64,000 bases of DNA from Bacteroidales bacterium (GTDB lineage: Bacteria; Bacteroidota; Bacteroidia; Bacteroidales; WCHB1-69): contig JAFZIP010000007.1 in assembly GCA_017554325.1 (NCBI GenBank), positions 62,001 through 126,000 of the forward strand. The letters are read 5' to 3'. Within the stretch, counting starts at the first letter, position 1, and every line of letters starts with the position of its first letter. Positions 53,581 through 61,923 of the stretch are shown here, piece by piece. The position numbers and the translations under genes are program-made. The notes beneath the pieces are model-generated. The model saw only the letters and a program-made list of their open reading frames with translations, had not been told where the DNA came from and did not search any database.

Positions 53581-55680
53581 ATGATCGAAGACACCTACAT
53601 TATCAAACGAAACGGCAAACGGGAACCCTTCTCCATGGAGAAAATCCGGAACGCTATCACCAAGGCTTTTGTCTCAGTGGGCTCGTTCCCTTCCCAGGAG
53701 GACATGATCAACATCTTGGGCCGCCTCTCCATCTTCGACGGCATTGCCGTGGAGGAAATCCAAAACCAAGTGGAGAAATCGCTGATGGCCGAACGCTACT
53801 ACGAAGTGGCCAAAGCTTATATTCTCTACCGCCAGAAGCACTATGAAGACCGCGAGGTAAAGGACAAGCTGGACTTCCTCATCAACTACTGCAATGCCAA
53901 GAACGCGGCCACCGGCAGCAAGTACGACGCCAACGCCAATGTGGAGAAGAAGAACATCGCCACGCTGATCGGTGAGCTGCCGAAGTCGAGCTTCATCCGT
54001 CTCAATCGCCGCATGCTCTGCGATCGTATCAAGGAGATGTTCGGCAAAGAGGTGTCCGACAAGTACTTATATCTGCTCAATCATCATTTTATCTATAAGA
54101 ATGATGAAACGAGCATCGCCAACTACTGCGCCAGTATCACGATGTATCCGTGGCTGCTCAGCGGCACACAGAGCATCGGTGGCAACGCTACCAAACCCAC
54201 TAACCTGAAATCTTTCTGCGGCGGCTTCATCAACATGGTGTTCATGGTGTCCAGCATGTTGAGCGGCGCGTGCGCAACCCCTGAGTTCCTGATGTACCTC
54301 AACTACTTCATCAGCCAGGAATACGGTCCCGACTACTATCAGCATCCCGACAAGGTTGTCGATCTCTCCACCAAGCAGCGTACTATCGACAAGATCATCA
54401 CAGACTGTTTCCAACAGGTGGTCTATTCCATCAACCAACCCACGGGTGCGCGCAACTTCCAATCGGTGTTCTGGAACATCTCTTACTACGACAAATACTA
54501 TTTCAAGAGTCTTTTCGGCGAGTTCCGCTTCCCTGATGGCAGCCAACCCGACTGGGAGTCTGTAAGCTGGCTCCAGAAACGCTTCATGCGCTGGTTCAAC
54601 CAGGAACGCACCCGTGCCGTGCTCACCTTCCCGGTGGAAACCATGGCCCTGCTTTCCGAGAACGGAGATATCAAGGACAAGGAATACGCTGATTTTACGG
54701 CTGAGATGTACGCCGAAGGCCACTCCTTCTTCACCTACGTGAGCGACAACGCCGACTCTTTGAGCAGTTGCTGCCGCTTGCGCAACGAGATCAAGGACAA
54801 TGGTTTCAGCTACACCTTGGGCGCCGGAGGTGTGTCCACTGGATCTAAGAGCGTGCTCACCATCAACCTCAACCGTTGCATTCAGCAGGCCCACCGAGAG
54901 GATGTTCCCTTCCTCCAATATCTGGAAGAGATTATCGATCTCACTCACAAGGTGCAGATGTCGTACAACGAGAATCTGAAATACCTGTTGGAAAAGGGCA
55001 TGCTGCCTTTGTTCGATGCCGGTTTTATCGCCATCAATCGCCAATACCTTACCATCGGCATCAACGGTTTGGTGGAAGCTGCCGAATTCATGGGCATCCC
55101 CATCAACGACAACAAGGAATACCAGAAATTTGTTGAAAGTATTCTCGGCCTTATCGAGAAATACAACAAGAAATACAGCAAGAAGGGGCTGCTCTTCAAC
55201 TGCGAAATGATTCCGGCCGAGAATGTGGGTGTGAAACATGCCAAGTGGGACCGTGAAGATGGCTACCAAGTGCCCCGCGACTGTTACAACAGCTATTTCT
55301 ACATCGTGGAAGATGACTCCTTGGATGTGATTGAAAAGTTCAAACTGCACGGACGTAACTACATCACGCACCTTACCGGCGGTTCTGCACTGCACATGAA
55401 TTTGGCCGAGCATTTGTCCAAGAAACAGTACCGCCAATTGCTGCGCGTGGCTGCACAAGAAGGTTGTAACTATTTCACCTTCAATATTCCCAACACCGTG
55501 TGCAACGACTGTGGGCATATTGACAAGCGCTACCTGAAGGAGTGTCCTCACTGCCACAGTCAGAATGTGGACTACCTCACTCGTATCATCGGGTACATGA
55601 AGCGCGTGAGCAACTTCTCGCACGCCCGCCAGATCGAGGCCAGCAGAAGGTATTACGGTAAATTTAACGACTCAAAATAA
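53581..55680 (+). CDS. nrdD: Anaerobic (class III) ribonucleoside-triphosphate reductase
   Basis: 699 residues. It reduces ribonucleoside triphosphates to deoxy forms without oxygen, using a glycyl radical. An N-terminal ATP-cone (about 5-95, YIIKRNGKREPFSMEKIRNA) gives allosteric control. The catalytic domain includes NLKSFCGGFINMVFMVSS and RAVLTFPVETMALLSENGDI. Near the C-terminus a zinc site (CNDCGHIDKRYLKECPHC) precedes the glycyl radical loop RIIGY, with Gly671 as the radical residue. A cobalamin riboswitch controls it, and the activase gene nrdG follows after a hairpin. Confidence 0.97.
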   Translation: MIEDTYIIKRNGKREPFSMEKIRNAITKAFVSVGSFPSQEDMINILGRLSIFDGIAVEEIQNQVEKSLMAERYYEVAKAYILYRQKHYEDREVKDKLDFLINYCNAKNAATGSKYDANANVEKKNIATLIGELPKSSFIRLNRRMLCDRIKEMFGKEVSDKYLYLLNHHFIYKNDETSIANYCASITMYPWLLSGTQSIGGNATKPTNLKSFCGGFINMVFMVSSMLSGACATPEFLMYLNYFISQEYGPDYYQHPDKVVDLSTKQRTIDKIITDCFQQVVYSINQPTGARNFQSVFWNISYYDKYYFKSLFGEFRFPDGSQPDWESVSWLQKRFMRWFNQERTRAVLTFPVETMALLSENGDIKDKEYADFTAEMYAEGHSFFTYVSDNADSLSSCCRLRNEIKDNGFSYTLGAGGVSTGSKSVLTINLNRCIQQAHREDVPFLQYLEEIIDLTHKVQMSYNENLKYLLEKGMLPLFDAGFIAINRQYLTIGINGLVEAAEFMGIPINDNKEYQKFVESILGLIEKYNKKYSKKGLLFNCEMIPAENVGVKHAKWDREDGYQVPRDCYNSYFYIVEDDSLDVIEKFKLHGRNYITHLTGGSALHMNLAEHLSKKQYRQLLRVAAQEGCNYFTFNIPNTVCNDCGHIDKRYLKECPHCHSQNVDYLTRIIGYMKRVSNFSHARQIEASRRYYGKFNDSK

Positions 55681-55682
55681 TT

Positions 55683-55733
55683 AAGAAACTAAGAAACTAA
55701 GGAACTAAGCGCAACTTAGTTTCTTAACTTCTT
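55683..55733. repeat. Inverted repeat between nrdD and nrdG
   Basis: AAGAAACTAAG is present twice (55683-55693, 55691-55701) and its complement CTTAGTTTCTT at 55715-55725, with AACTAAG/CTTAGTT closest to the loop CGCAA. A stable hairpin in the mRNA between the two genes is expected; it could set their relative expression or be a dispersed repeat. Confidence 0.65.
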
Positions 55734-55742
55734 AACTTTTTC

Positions 55743-56195
55743 ATGTTACGGTTCCACAATTACGACATCGTATTCCAGGAGATCCCCGATGAGGTGACCT
55801 TGGCCATCAACATCACGCATTGTCCGAATGGCTGCGAGGGTTGCCATAGCCCGCATTTGCAACAGGATATTGGCGAGGAGTTGAGCACTTCCGCAATAGA
55901 TACGTTATTGGCCAAATATGCCGATGATATCACCTGCTTTTGTTTCATGGGCGGCGACCGCGATGTGACCGAACTGGAACGGCTGGCCGCATACGTCCGT
56001 GAGCACAGCGATTTGAAGATTGGCTGGTATTCTGGACGTAATGAGATGCCAGCACATCCCGAGTTGTTCGATTTTGTGAAATTGGGACCTTATATGGCCG
56101 ATAAGGGCAGTTTGAAGCAACGGACCACCAACCAGCGGCTTTATCGCCGAAACGGTAGCGAGTGGGAGGATATCACTGCACGTTTCTGGCGTTAA
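55743..56195 (+). CDS. nrdG: Anaerobic ribonucleotide reductase activating protein
   Basis: 150 residues, a short radical-SAM enzyme. The iron-sulfur cluster motif CX3CX2C is present as CPNGCEGCHSPHLQ (about residues 28-41). The rest includes CFCFMGGDRDVTELERLAAY and KIGWYSGRNEMP, and KLGPYMADKGSLKQRTTNQR, typical of NrdG. It uses S-adenosylmethionine to form the glycyl radical on NrdD, the product of the preceding gene. Confidence 0.95.
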   Translation: MLRFHNYDIVFQEIPDEVTLAINITHCPNGCEGCHSPHLQQDIGEELSTSAIDTLLAKYADDITCFCFMGGDRDVTELERLAAYVREHSDLKIGWYSGRNEMPAHPELFDFVKLGPYMADKGSLKQRTTNQRLYRRNGSEWEDITARFWR

Positions 56196-56272
56196 CTATC
56201 TGCTCACTTAATCCGATATCCCAGTTGCCGGATGGTTTTTACCGGTCGTATATTTCATTGCCTTTTTTTGTG

Positions 56273-56280
56273 TAGATTTG
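56273..56280 (+). promoter_or_regulatory. Putative -7 element of the YitT-family gene
   Basis: TAGATTTG (consensus TAnnTTTG), 57 bases before the start codon at 56337. Confidence 0.4.
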
Positions 56281-56336
56281 CAGCGGCTTCATTCTTTTTG
56301 AAGTTGTATATGTAATTATTTGTAAAAGAAAGGAAT

Positions 56337-57281
56337 ATGAAAAAAATTCTACAATTGTTAAAGACAAGAAAGTTTTGGATAGAATTATTGATTATGACTG
56401 TGGGTATGATGATGACAGCTTGTGCCGTTTACTATTTCCTGGTACCCAGCAAACTCATTATCGGTACTATATCCGGTCTCTCCATTGTGGTGAGCGGCAT
56501 CTCTGAAACCCTTTTCGGAGTAGCCCTGCCCGTCTCTACAGTTATCCTGGTTATCAATGCAATTCTCTTAGTCCTTGCATATTTCCTGATAGGCAAGGAG
56601 TTTGGAGCCAAAACGGTATATACAGCACTGATTCTCGGTCCAATGATGCGCGTACTGGAAATCTATTTTCCATACGAGAATTATATTCGTACGGATGGTG
56701 CTATTCCGTCCATTATGGGCGATGTATGGTTTGACCTAGTATGTTTCGTCTTGATTCTGAGCGCGGCTCAGGCTGTCCTTTTCAAAATCAATGCTTCCAC
56801 TGGCGGTCTTGATATTCTGGCCAAAATTGTCAATAAGTACCTGCATTTTGACATCGGAGCTTCTGTATCCGTGGCCGGTGCCGTCATCTGCTGCACAGCC
56901 TTCGCCATCAACCCGTTCTATATGGTGGTCATCGGTCTCATAGGCACCTGGATTAACGGCTTGGTGGTCGATTATTTCACTGCGGGTCTCAATAACAAGA
57001 AGCGTGTTTGCATTGTCTCCAAAGACTACGACCGCATCCGTCGCTATATTATTGATGAGCTGGTTCGGGGCTGCACGTTGTACGAAGTGATTGGCGGATA
57101 CACCAACGAACGCAGCATTGAACTTGAGAGCCTGCTCACGAAAGATGAGTTTACCCAGTTGATGGCCTTCATTAACAAGAATGACATCCGTGCCTTTATC
57201 ACCGCAGGCAACGTCAGCGAGGTGTACGGTTTTTGGATAAAGGACAAAAAACGTCTCAAGGCGCACGTTGATCAAAGATAA
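56337..57281 (+). CDS. YitT family membrane protein (DUF161 and DUF2179)
   Basis: 314 residues. Five to six membrane segments fill residues ~14-215 (first LLIMTVGMMMTACAVYYFLV, then a GTISGLSIVVSGI motif and NASTGGLDILAKIVNKY, characteristic of YitT/DUF161). A C-terminal cytoplasmic DUF2179 domain follows (about 222-300, RRYIIDELVRGCTLYEVIGG, TNERSIELESLLTKDEFTQL and AFITAGNVSEVYG). The transported substrate of this family is not known. The start of the maf gene lies 19 bases downstream. Confidence 0.9.
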   Translation: MKKILQLLKTRKFWIELLIMTVGMMMTACAVYYFLVPSKLIIGTISGLSIVVSGISETLFGVALPVSTVILVINAILLVLAYFLIGKEFGAKTVYTALILGPMMRVLEIYFPYENYIRTDGAIPSIMGDVWFDLVCFVLILSAAQAVLFKINASTGGLDILAKIVNKYLHFDIGASVSVAGAVICCTAFAINPFYMVVIGLIGTWINGLVVDYFTAGLNNKKRVCIVSKDYDRIRRYIIDELVRGCTLYEVIGGYTNERSIELESLLTKDEFTQLMAFINKNDIRAFITAGNVSEVYGFWIKDKKRLKAHVDQR

Positions 57282-57300
57282 AAACATACTATATTTTATT

Positions 57301-57897
57301 ATGCTGATAGACACACTGAACACATACCGAATTCTCTTGGCCTCCAAGTCGCCGCGCCGCCGTGAACTGATGAGTGGCATGGGGCTTGATTTTGAGGTTG
57401 TTACCTTTGATGTGGAGGAATCATACGATCCGTCGCTGCCACCAGAAGAGGTGGTGAAGTATCTTTCCCGAATCAAGTTGTCACTGGTGGATTTGTCCCA
57501 ATACGACCCAAAGACACTTGTGGTGGCTTGTGATACTATAGTGGTGGTGGGAGACCGGATCTTGGGCAAACCTCATGATGCCTGCGAAGCGGCGGAGATG
57601 CTGCGGTCGCTGTCAGGGCACACACACACTGTACTCAGTGGCCTTACCGTTGCCACCCCGCAACGCTCGCTTACTGACTGCTGTGCCTCTGAAGTGACTT
57701 TCGATACCATTACTGAAGAAGAAATTGACTACTACGTGCGTCAATATCGTCCATACGACAAGGCGGGTGCATACGGAGTGCAGGAGTGGATCGGCTATAT
57801 AGGCATCCGCTCTATCCATGGTTCTTTTTACAATGTGATGGGCCTTCCCACCTGCATGCTGTGGAAAATGATGAAAGAAGTGGTGAAGGAGGGGTGA
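57301..57897 (+). CDS. maf: Maf-family nucleotide pyrophosphatase
   Basis: About 198 residues from the ATG at 57301; an in-frame ATG at 57268 would overlap the gene before. Seen: ILLASKSPRRRELMSGMGLD (the S-x-SPRR motif), VEESYDPSLPPEEVVKYLSR, LVVACDTIVVVGDRILGKP, RSLSGHTHTVLSGLTVATPQ, and YDKAGAYGVQEWIG. Maf proteins hydrolyse dTTP, UTP and modified nucleotides and thereby clean the nucleotide pool; the YhdE-like subgroup is likely. Repetitive DNA follows the stop codon. Confidence 0.93.
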   Translation: MLIDTLNTYRILLASKSPRRRELMSGMGLDFEVVTFDVEESYDPSLPPEEVVKYLSRIKLSLVDLSQYDPKTLVVACDTIVVVGDRILGKPHDACEAAEMLRSLSGHTHTVLSGLTVATPQRSLTDCCASEVTFDTITEEEIDYYVRQYRPYDKAGAYGVQEWIGYIGIRSIHGSFYNVMGLPTCMLWKMMKEVVKEG

Positions 57898-57985
57898 AAG
57901 GGGAACATGAGGTACATGGGGTGAAAGAGGTGAAAAGGGTGAATGAGGTACATGAGGTGAAAGGGGTGAATGAGGAATTTGGAAT
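57890..57985. repeat. Purine-rich degenerate tandem repeat
   Basis: Short units of the types GGTGAAAGRGG, GGTGAATGAGG and TACATGRGG follow one another on the plus strand just after maf. Similar runs lie at 35373-35403 and, more weakly, near 50285-50315. The 208-base gap 57898-58105 holds this, the two hairpins below and no gene. Confidence 0.6.
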
Positions 57986-58010
57986 GGGGAATGGTAGGAT
58001 GTTCCTTATG

Positions 58011-58058
58011 GACATCGAAGATGTCTTCCAGAAGGTGGCCCCGCACGGAAGTGCGGGG
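58011..58058. repeat. Pair of GAA-loop hairpins
   Basis: GACATC-GAA-GATGTC (58011-58025) and, 13 bases later, CCCCGCAC-GGAA-GTGCGGGG (58039-58058) are both perfect palindromes. The same order, a hairpin with a GAA loop followed by GCAC-(G)GAA-GTGC, occurs at 50378-50406. Confidence 0.7.
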
Positions 58059-58105
58059 TGTAGTAAAATAGGAATTTGAAATGATATAATTTTTAATAGA
58101 GTGTT

Positions 58106-59599
58106 ATGATGTTATTGGCGGTGTCCGTGGAAGAAATATCGCAGGTGCTCTCCTCTTGGGTGTGGAGCCCGGCGTTAGTGGTGCTGTGTCTATGCTCGGC
58201 ACTATACTTTTCCCTCAGGACGCGTTTCGTGCAAGTCCGCCGATTTGGTGAGATGGCGCGACTGCTGTTCAGCACGGATAAGAATCAGAAAACGGGCATC
58301 TCCTCGTTTCAGGCTTTTGCCATGGCCTTGTCGGGGCGCGTGGGCACGGGCAACATCGTGGGTGTGGCTACTGCCATCGGCTATGGTGGTCCAGGGGCTA
58401 TCGTTTGGATGTGGATTATCGCCTTTCTGGGAGCCGGTTCTGCTTTCGTAGAAGCCACCTTGGCCCAGATTTTCAAGGAAAACCACAACGGACAATTTCG
58501 CGGTGGTCCTTCGTATTACATAGAAAAGGGATTACGCTGCAAGTGGCTGGCAGTGGTCTTTGCTGTCTGCTCGATCATTGCTTGTGGACTGCTCATGCCT
58601 CCGGTGCAGAGCAATGGCATTGCCATCGCGTTTGCCAACTCAGTGCACGTGCAGCCCGTGTACATCGGATTGATTGTGGCGGTAGTGTTGGGTCTCGTCA
58701 TCATCGGCGGTGTCAAGCGCATCGCCAAGGTGGCGCAGATTGTGGCTCCGTTCATGGCTGTTTTGTACATCATCCTGGCCATTGTGGTGCTCATCTGCAA
58801 CTATACTGCCATTCCATCTGTATTGCTGGACATGATTAAGGGTGCCATCGGCACGCATGAGGTGTTTGGTGGCATTATCGGAAGCACCATCGCTTGGGGC
58901 GTGAAGCGTGGCATCTATTCCAACGAAGCAGGGCAGGGCACGGGTCCCATTGTGGCTGGCGCCGCCAAGGTGTCGCACCCTGTGAAACAAGGCCTGGTGC
59001 AAGCGTTTTCCGTGTATGTCGATACGCTGCTCGTATGTACGGCAACTGCAGTGATGATTATGGCGGTGAAAACCTACAATGTGTATGATGCCACCACGGG
59101 TGAATCGCTCTTTACTTCCGCCTACAATCTCGGCGCTCCGGATGTCTCCTACACCGCCGCAGCCATCGGCACGTTGTTGGGGACCAATTTGGGCAACATC
59201 GTCATAGCGGTGGCGCTGGCATTTTTCGCCTTTACGACCATTATGGCCTACTACTATTACGCTGAAACCAGTATCGTATATCTTTTCGGAAAGGGTAGAA
59301 AAGAGCATGTGGCGGTATGGATACTGCGTATCTTCATTCTCATCGCTGTGGTGTTCGGCGCTCTCAAGGAGGCGCGCACAGCTTGGAATGTCGGCGATAT
59401 CGGAGTGGGCATGATGGCATGGATCAACATCATAGCCATTTTGTTGTTGTCGCCAAAGGCACTCCGCACCTTGAAGGATTATGAAAAACAGCAGAAGAAT
59501 GGTGAAGATCCGGTTTTTGACCCTGAAAAACTGAACATCGAAAACGCCGACTTCTGGGAAACATCCCATAATAATCAACCATCAGAAAATACGGTGTAA
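58106..59599 (+). CDS. Sodium:alanine/glycine symporter (AGCS family)
   Basis: 497 residues with about ten membrane segments. Family signatures are clear: FQAFAMALSGRVGTGNIVGV, ATAIGYGGPGAIVWMWIIAF, AGSAFVEATLAQIFKENHNG with FRGGPSYYIEKGL, and RGIYSNEAGQGTGPIVAGAA, KQGLVQAFSVYVDTLLVCTA, TTIMAYYYYAETSIVYLFG. These transporters import alanine or glycine with sodium ions. A short polar C-terminus ends the protein. The next gene, a dipeptidase, is 59 bases downstream, so peptide breakdown and amino acid uptake may be related. Confidence 0.95.
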   Translation: MMLLAVSVEEISQVLSSWVWSPALVVLCLCSALYFSLRTRFVQVRRFGEMARLLFSTDKNQKTGISSFQAFAMALSGRVGTGNIVGVATAIGYGGPGAIVWMWIIAFLGAGSAFVEATLAQIFKENHNGQFRGGPSYYIEKGLRCKWLAVVFAVCSIIACGLLMPPVQSNGIAIAFANSVHVQPVYIGLIVAVVLGLVIIGGVKRIAKVAQIVAPFMAVLYIILAIVVLICNYTAIPSVLLDMIKGAIGTHEVFGGIIGSTIAWGVKRGIYSNEAGQGTGPIVAGAAKVSHPVKQGLVQAFSVYVDTLLVCTATAVMIMAVKTYNVYDATTGESLFTSAYNLGAPDVSYTAAAIGTLLGTNLGNIVIAVALAFFAFTTIMAYYYYAETSIVYLFGKGRKEHVAVWILRIFILIAVVFGALKEARTAWNVGDIGVGMMAWINIIAILLLSPKALRTLKDYEKQQKNGEDPVFDPEKLNIENADFWETSHNNQPSENTV

Positions 59600-59605
59600 A
59601 ATAGC

Positions 59606-59652
59606 CAATATCAATAATCAACTATTATCTATAATCTATTAACTATTAACTA
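59606..59652. repeat. TTAACTAT-rich dispersed repeat, copy 3
   Basis: CAACTATTATCTATAATCTA then TTAACTATTAACTAAATATT, directly before the dipeptidase start codon at 59659. It matches the copy at 48491-48545. Confidence 0.55.
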
Positions 59653-59658
59653 AATATT

Positions 59659-61029
59659 ATGGAACCCAAACAATTCATTGAAGAAAATCAGAAACGTTTT
59701 TTAGACGAACTTTTCACCCTGTTGCGCATCCCGTCCATCAGTTCGGAGAGTGAGCACAAGCCTGACATGATACGCTGTGCCGAGCGTTGGCGCGAACTCA
59801 TCCTTGAGGCAGGCGCGGACAAGTGCGAGGTGATGCCCGCCGAAGGCAACCCTATCGTGTATGGCGAGAAAATCATTGACCCCAAGGCCAAAACCGTGCT
59901 CGTTTACGGACACTACGACGTGATGCCGGTGGATCCCGTTGACCTCTGGAACACGGAACCTTTTGAGCCGGTCATCAAAGACGGCAAGATCTGGGGCCGC
60001 GGCGCCGACGACGACAAAGGCCAGTCCTTCATGCACGCCAAGGCTTTTGAGACGATGATGAAGACGAATACTTTGCCCTGCAACGTGAAGTTTATGTTGG
60101 AAGGTGAAGAAGAAATCGGTTCCCCCAGTCTCTCCAAGTGGATTGTGGAGAACAAGGATTTGGTCAAGGCTGATGTCATCTTGGTTTCAGACACCAGCAT
60201 GATTGCCACGGATGTGCCCTCCATCACTACGGGCTTGCGCGGACTTTCCTACTGGGAGATTGAGGTTACAGGACCCAACGCCGACCTGCACTCCGGCATC
60301 TTCGGCGGCTCCGTGGCCAATCCGCTGAACACCTTGTGCGAGATGGTTGCCAAGTGCATGGATGAGAACAACCACATCACCATTCCGCATTTCTATGATG
60401 ACGTGGTGGAGTGCTCTGCCCGCGAGCGTGAGCTGCTCAATATGGCTCCCTACAACGAAGAAGAATACAAGAAATCGCTGGGCGTGAAGGCGCTCCGTGG
60501 CGAGAAGGGCTACACCAAAATCGAGCATGTGGGCATTCGCCCGACATTCGACTTGTGCGGTATGTGGGGTGGTTACACCGCCGAAGGCTCCAAGACGGTG
60601 CTCCCGTCCAAGGCGTATGCTAAACTGTCATGTCGTTTAGTTCCCAACCAAGACCACGAGAAGATTGCCGACTTGGTGAAAAACTATTTCGAACAGAATG
60701 CACCCGACTATGTGGATGTGAAGGTTACCTCGCTGCACGGCGGCCAGGCATACGGTTGCCCCACGGACCATCCGGCATACAAAGCTGCAGAGGCTGCCTA
60801 CATGGACACCTACGGCAAGTTACCCATCCCGATGCGCAGTGGCGGTAGTATTCCCATCATCGCTACTTTTGAGAAAGTGCTGGGTATCAAGTCTATCCTG
60901 ATGGGCTTCGGCCTTGGCGAGGATGCCATCCACTCACCCAACGAAAACTACAGACTGGATCATTTCTATAAAGGCATAGAAACAATCATCCAATTCTATC
61001 AGCATTTTGCTGCTGCAAATTTGGTGTAG
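59659..61029 (+). CDS. M20-family metallodipeptidase
   Basis: 456 residues. Metal-binding and catalytic motifs are intact: VLVYGHYDVMPVDP (His ligand and nearby Asp), IWGRGADDDKGQSFMHAKAF, FMLEGEEEIGSPSLSKWI (catalytic and metal Glu), VSDTSMIATDVPSITTGLRG and the C-terminal SGGSIPIIATFEKVLG with GFGLGEDAIHSPNENYRLDH (metal His). A dimerisation domain occupies about 195-330. It should hydrolyse dipeptides or short peptides in the cytoplasm. A terminator follows its stop codon. Confidence 0.94.
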   Translation: MEPKQFIEENQKRFLDELFTLLRIPSISSESEHKPDMIRCAERWRELILEAGADKCEVMPAEGNPIVYGEKIIDPKAKTVLVYGHYDVMPVDPVDLWNTEPFEPVIKDGKIWGRGADDDKGQSFMHAKAFETMMKTNTLPCNVKFMLEGEEEIGSPSLSKWIVENKDLVKADVILVSDTSMIATDVPSITTGLRGLSYWEIEVTGPNADLHSGIFGGSVANPLNTLCEMVAKCMDENNHITIPHFYDDVVECSARERELLNMAPYNEEEYKKSLGVKALRGEKGYTKIEHVGIRPTFDLCGMWGGYTAEGSKTVLPSKAYAKLSCRLVPNQDHEKIADLVKNYFEQNAPDYVDVKVTSLHGGQAYGCPTDHPAYKAAEAAYMDTYGKLPIPMRSGGSIPIIATFEKVLGIKSILMGFGLGEDAIHSPNENYRLDHFYKGIETIIQFYQHFAAANLV

Positions 61030-61053
61030 AAGGGTGTTGAGACACTGTGATAT

Positions 61054-61085
61054 GGCGGTTGACTGAGAAGTTGACCGCCTTTTTT
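61054..61085 (+). terminator. Intrinsic terminator after the dipeptidase gene
   Basis: GGCGGTTGAC pairs with GTTGACCGCC (two G-T wobbles) around TGAGAA, followed by TTTTTT. It touches the stop codon of the convergent gene and may serve both. Confidence 0.82.
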
Positions 61086-61860
61086 ATCGGTAAGTTTTCA
61101 CAGGGAAGTTGAAATAGGTGTCGGGGTAGGGCTCGTTGCGGAGCGTGAAGTGCCACCATTCGCCCTGTACGGGTGTGAATCCGTTTTGTATCATAATGTT
61201 ACGCAATAACAACCGATTCTGCTGTTGCGTAGGGGTGATTTGGTCGCTGATGGAGCGGGAAACGCCCCCGAAGTAGTCGAAGATGCCGCCCATATCGACC
61301 TCTTTGCCTGTTTTCATGTCCACGAGGGTCATGTCAACGGTTGAGCCGCGCGAGTGTCTGGACTTGCGGGCCACATAACCGCGTGAGAAGATGGTGCTTT
61401 TTTGGATGTTCGGGTAGAATACGGACTTCATTGTAGTGTCGGCCGGGTCTTTCGACCATCGCACAAAGTGGTCCACGGCACATTGCGGGCGGTAAGCGTC
61501 GTAGATTTTGATTCTATACCCTTTTTTCCGGAACTCATCACTCGCTTTGCGCAGGGCGGAGGCGGCTTTTGGGGTGATGAGAGCCACCGGTTCCTCGTAG
61601 CCGTCGATGCGAGTGCCCACGAAATTGTTGTCGCTGCAGTAGCGGATTTCCAGGATGGCATCGGGAATGGAGTCGGTGAGCATGCAGAAACCGTCGGGCA
61701 TGGGTTCGGGCGTCGCCTCGTCAGCAGTGCGCACAACCGTCGTGTCCTGAGGTTGTTCCTGTGGCGGAGTATTGGATTTTCCACATCCGGAAAAGAGGAG
61801 GCTGATTGCTGTTAAAAAGCAGAATGTTAATGTTTTATATATGTGTTTTTGATTAATCAT
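61084..61860 (-). CDS. D-alanyl-D-alanine dipeptidase (M15D, VanX/DdpX-like) lipoprotein
   Basis: About 258 residues from the ATG at 61860, which begins a lipoprotein signal (INQKHIYKTLTFCFLTAISL, lipobox FSGC); an ATG 24 bases earlier is in frame. The zinc-binding and catalytic features of M15D dipeptidases are seen: KIYDAYRPQCAVDHFV, SRHSRGSTVDMTLVD (His and Asp ligands) and GEWWHFTLRNEPYP (catalytic Glu, His ligand). It cleaves D-Ala-D-Ala dipeptide, most likely for reuse from cell-wall turnover in the periplasm. No vanH or vanA ligase genes are near, so resistance to glycopeptides is not suggested. Confidence 0.93.
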   Translation of the reverse strand: MINQKHIYKTLTFCFLTAISLLFSGCGKSNTPPQEQPQDTTVVRTADEATPEPMPDGFCMLTDSIPDAILEIRYCSDNNFVGTRIDGYEEPVALITPKAASALRKASDEFRKKGYRIKIYDAYRPQCAVDHFVRWSKDPADTTMKSVFYPNIQKSTIFSRGYVARKSRHSRGSTVDMTLVDMKTGKEVDMGGIFDYFGGVSRSISDQITPTQQQNRLLLRNIMIQNGFTPVQGEWWHFTLRNEPYPDTYFNFPVKTYR

Positions 61861-61923
61861 TAAAGGAGAAAAATTTGGTTGCAAAAATACAATCTTCCCC
61901 GGATCGCGCGAATCACTCGGACC

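Noticed and set aside
54067..55623. 518-codon open frame antisense to nrdD
   Set aside because: It is a shadow of nrdD, with no recognisable features; the sense strand has full family motifs including the glycyl radical site.
57812..58046. Two minus-strand frames with FTPFTSCTSFT-like repeats after maf
   Set aside because: They are translations of the purine-rich degenerate repeat.
61084..61860. VanX-like dipeptidase as part of a glycopeptide resistance cluster
   Set aside because: No vanH, vanA or vanRS-type genes lie near; stand-alone M15D lipoproteins are common in Bacteroidota for D-Ala recycling.
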